This document shows positions 43,657 to 44,719 of a stretch of DNA of 44,719 bases, one piece after another. Under the pieces are notes generated by a model. It was not told the DNA's origin and made no database searches. It saw only the letters and a list, made by a program, of their open reading frames with translations. The DNA comes from Nitrosomonas sp. Nm84 (GTDB lineage Bacteria > Pseudomonadota > Gammaproteobacteria > Burkholderiales > Nitrosomonadaceae): NCBI RefSeq assembly GCF_003201565.1, contig NZ_QJJP01000030.1, positions 1 through 44,719 on the forward strand, written 5' to 3'. The translations under genes and the position numbers were made by a program. The number at the start of each line of letters is the position of its first letter. The first letter of the stretch is position 1.

Positions 43657-44553
43657 ATGAGTAATAAATTACCTTTGGCAGAACTGACAATAAGAACCGC
43701 CGTAGTGCATTTATCGGACCTTGGATATATTGCTGCTGCGGACACCAAGACAGAGATGGATGAGCCTCATACCATTACTTTTAAATGGGATAGAGGGAAA
43801 TTTACTCAGGGAGATCGTAATTATAATGCGCATAGCCTTTGTATAATTACTAAACCAGAACCGGGGTTGGTAGATATATCTGAACAGGGATATTACTCTG
43901 TAACCACAGCAAATGGGTTCATGAGTGGCGATGTATTAGAGAGCAGTCAACCGCCATCCAAGGAAACTCGCTATGGTGGTTTTCGTTCCGTTTCAGAGAT
44001 AGCTGGTCGGGCCTTTGTCGTTGGATTACGTGGTCTGGTATATCGGTTAGACGAGTTAAAGCTCTGGACGCGCATTGACGATGGATTGCCGAAAACTTTT
44101 AATATTCAAGCAATTCATGGTTTTAATGCGACAGATATTTATGCAGTTGGGAGGAAAGGGGAGGTTTGGCATTATGACGGGAAAATATGGCAGAAACTTG
44201 ATATGCCAACAAACGCTAATTTAACAAGCGTTAAATGTGCTGTTGATCGAAAAGTATATATTACTGGTCACAGTGGCGCATTGCTGTGCGGTTCAGGCGA
44301 AACATGGGAAGTCATAAATCATGAAAGCACCAATGATGATCTTTGGGATGTCGAGTGGTTCGAGGATAAAGTCTATGTTTCGTCCATGAGCTCGGTATAT
44401 CGATTGGAGGGACAGCGGTTGGTCAAAGTTGATTTTGGAAATGATACCCCTAAGACGTGCTATCAGCTAAGTACCGCAGATGGTGTGATGTGGTCTAACG
44501 GTGAAGACGACATCATGTCTTTTGATGGAAATGTCTGGACTCGGATTGTGTAA
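43657..44553 (+). CDS. Probable immunity protein for the nuclease effector
   Basis: 298 residues with no signal peptide or membrane segment, hence cytoplasmic. Sequence from about residue 105 repeats short blade-like units with W or Y-rich ends (R-G-L-V-Y-R-L, G-E-V-W-H-Y-D-G, I-T-G-H-S-G-A-L-L, Y-V-S-S-M-S-S-V-Y-R-L), which suggests a beta-propeller. It follows the effector by 31 bases. A cytoplasmic nuclease needs a cytoplasmic immunity protein, so the placement fits. Identity as immunity is inferred from position and not from a recognised family. Confidence 0.65.
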   Translation: MSNKLPLAELTIRTAVVHLSDLGYIAAADTKTEMDEPHTITFKWDRGKFTQGDRNYNAHSLCIITKPEPGLVDISEQGYYSVTTANGFMSGDVLESSQPPSKETRYGGFRSVSEIAGRAFVVGLRGLVYRLDELKLWTRIDDGLPKTFNIQAIHGFNATDIYAVGRKGEVWHYDGKIWQKLDMPTNANLTSVKCAVDRKVYITGHSGALLCGSGETWEVINHESTNDDLWDVEWFEDKVYVSSMSSVYRLEGQRLVKVDFGNDTPKTCYQLSTADGVMWSNGEDDIMSFDGNVWTRIV

Positions 44554-44633
44554 AGATCAACAAAAACATATATTGCAACATGCGATAAGGAGAAAAAAGG
44601 TCGAAAAGGAAAGAGGCCAGACCCGAATGGCAC

Positions 44634-44719
44634 TTACTTAAGCTTTTTTGGGTGACCGTGCATACGGATTTCATCACATGCTTGCCCCCTCGGTTTCATC
44701 AATCTTGGGTAAGGTTTTG
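44634..44719 (-). pseudogene. Partial ORF at the right edge, possible transposase C-terminus
   Basis: On the minus strand an open frame runs in from the window edge and stops at TAA 44636-44634, leaving 27 readable codons rich in Pro, Lys, Arg and His (including Y-P-R-L-M-K-P-R-G). Basic tails of this kind end some IS4-family transposases. The flanking string with ccagacccgaatggcac just beyond the stop may belong to an element end. Too short to be sure; whether it is intact beyond the edge is unknown. Confidence 0.3.

Overview
The window looks like the chromosome of a betaproteobacterium of moderate GC. My guess is a Nitrosomonas-like ammonia oxidiser, from general codon and gene-content impression only; no rRNA or taxonomic marker is present. 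Almost everything belongs to one large type VI secretion system (T6SS) locus. All thirteen core components can be recognised: tssA, B, C, D (hcp), E, F, G, H (clpV), I (vgrG), J, K, L and M. So can the threonine-phosphorylation accessories: kinase, PP2C phosphatase, FHA protein TagH and TagF, plus TagJ.

Layout. (1) 1-9900: an FHA-transmembrane-lytic transglycosylase fusion; a two-partner secretion pair whose exported partner ends in an apparently intact caspase-like domain; and an Ig-like/RTX-like protein. (2) 9994-12977, plus strand: tagH, PP2C phosphatase, OmpA-like protein. (3) 22470-13032, minus strand: tssJ, tssK, tssL (fused to an OmpA domain), tssM, tagF, Ser/Thr kinase. (4) About 22600-24340: a compositionally odd island with one orphan ORF that resembles M91/NleD-type effectors but has a broken zinc motif. 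(5) 25435-24344, minus: an FHA-EAL cyclic-di-GMP phosphodiesterase. (6) 25873-36916, plus: tssA, then tssB, tssC, hcp, tagJ, tssE, tssF, tssG, tssH. (7) 36946-44553, plus: an effector-delivery module of vgrG with a 24-copy octapeptide needle, a DUF6484 protein, a DUF4160/DUF2442 pair, a DUF2169 adaptor, a ketoacyl-synthase-like protein, a PAAR-like nuclease effector and a probable immunity protein. The right edge holds what may be the tail of a transposase.

How it may work together. The membrane complex (TssJLM), baseplate (TssEFGK), sheath (TssBC), tube (Hcp), spike (VgrG plus PAAR-like effector) and recycling ATPase (ClpV) form the injector. The kinase and phosphatase would set the phosphorylation state read by FHA proteins. 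Unusually, three FHA proteins with different outputs lie here: canonical TagH, a peptidoglycan lytic enzyme and a c-di-GMP phosphodiesterase. Three CRP-type palindromes (TGTGA-N6-TCACA) precede the two-partner secretion operon, tssJ and tssB. Two of them sit where a class II activator site would be expected, which suggests common control.

The most novel candidates are the two-partner-secreted caspase-like protein (3742-8181), the FHA-lytic transglycosylase, the degenerate M91-like orphan island, and the putative CRP-type regulon linking T6SS with two-partner secretion.
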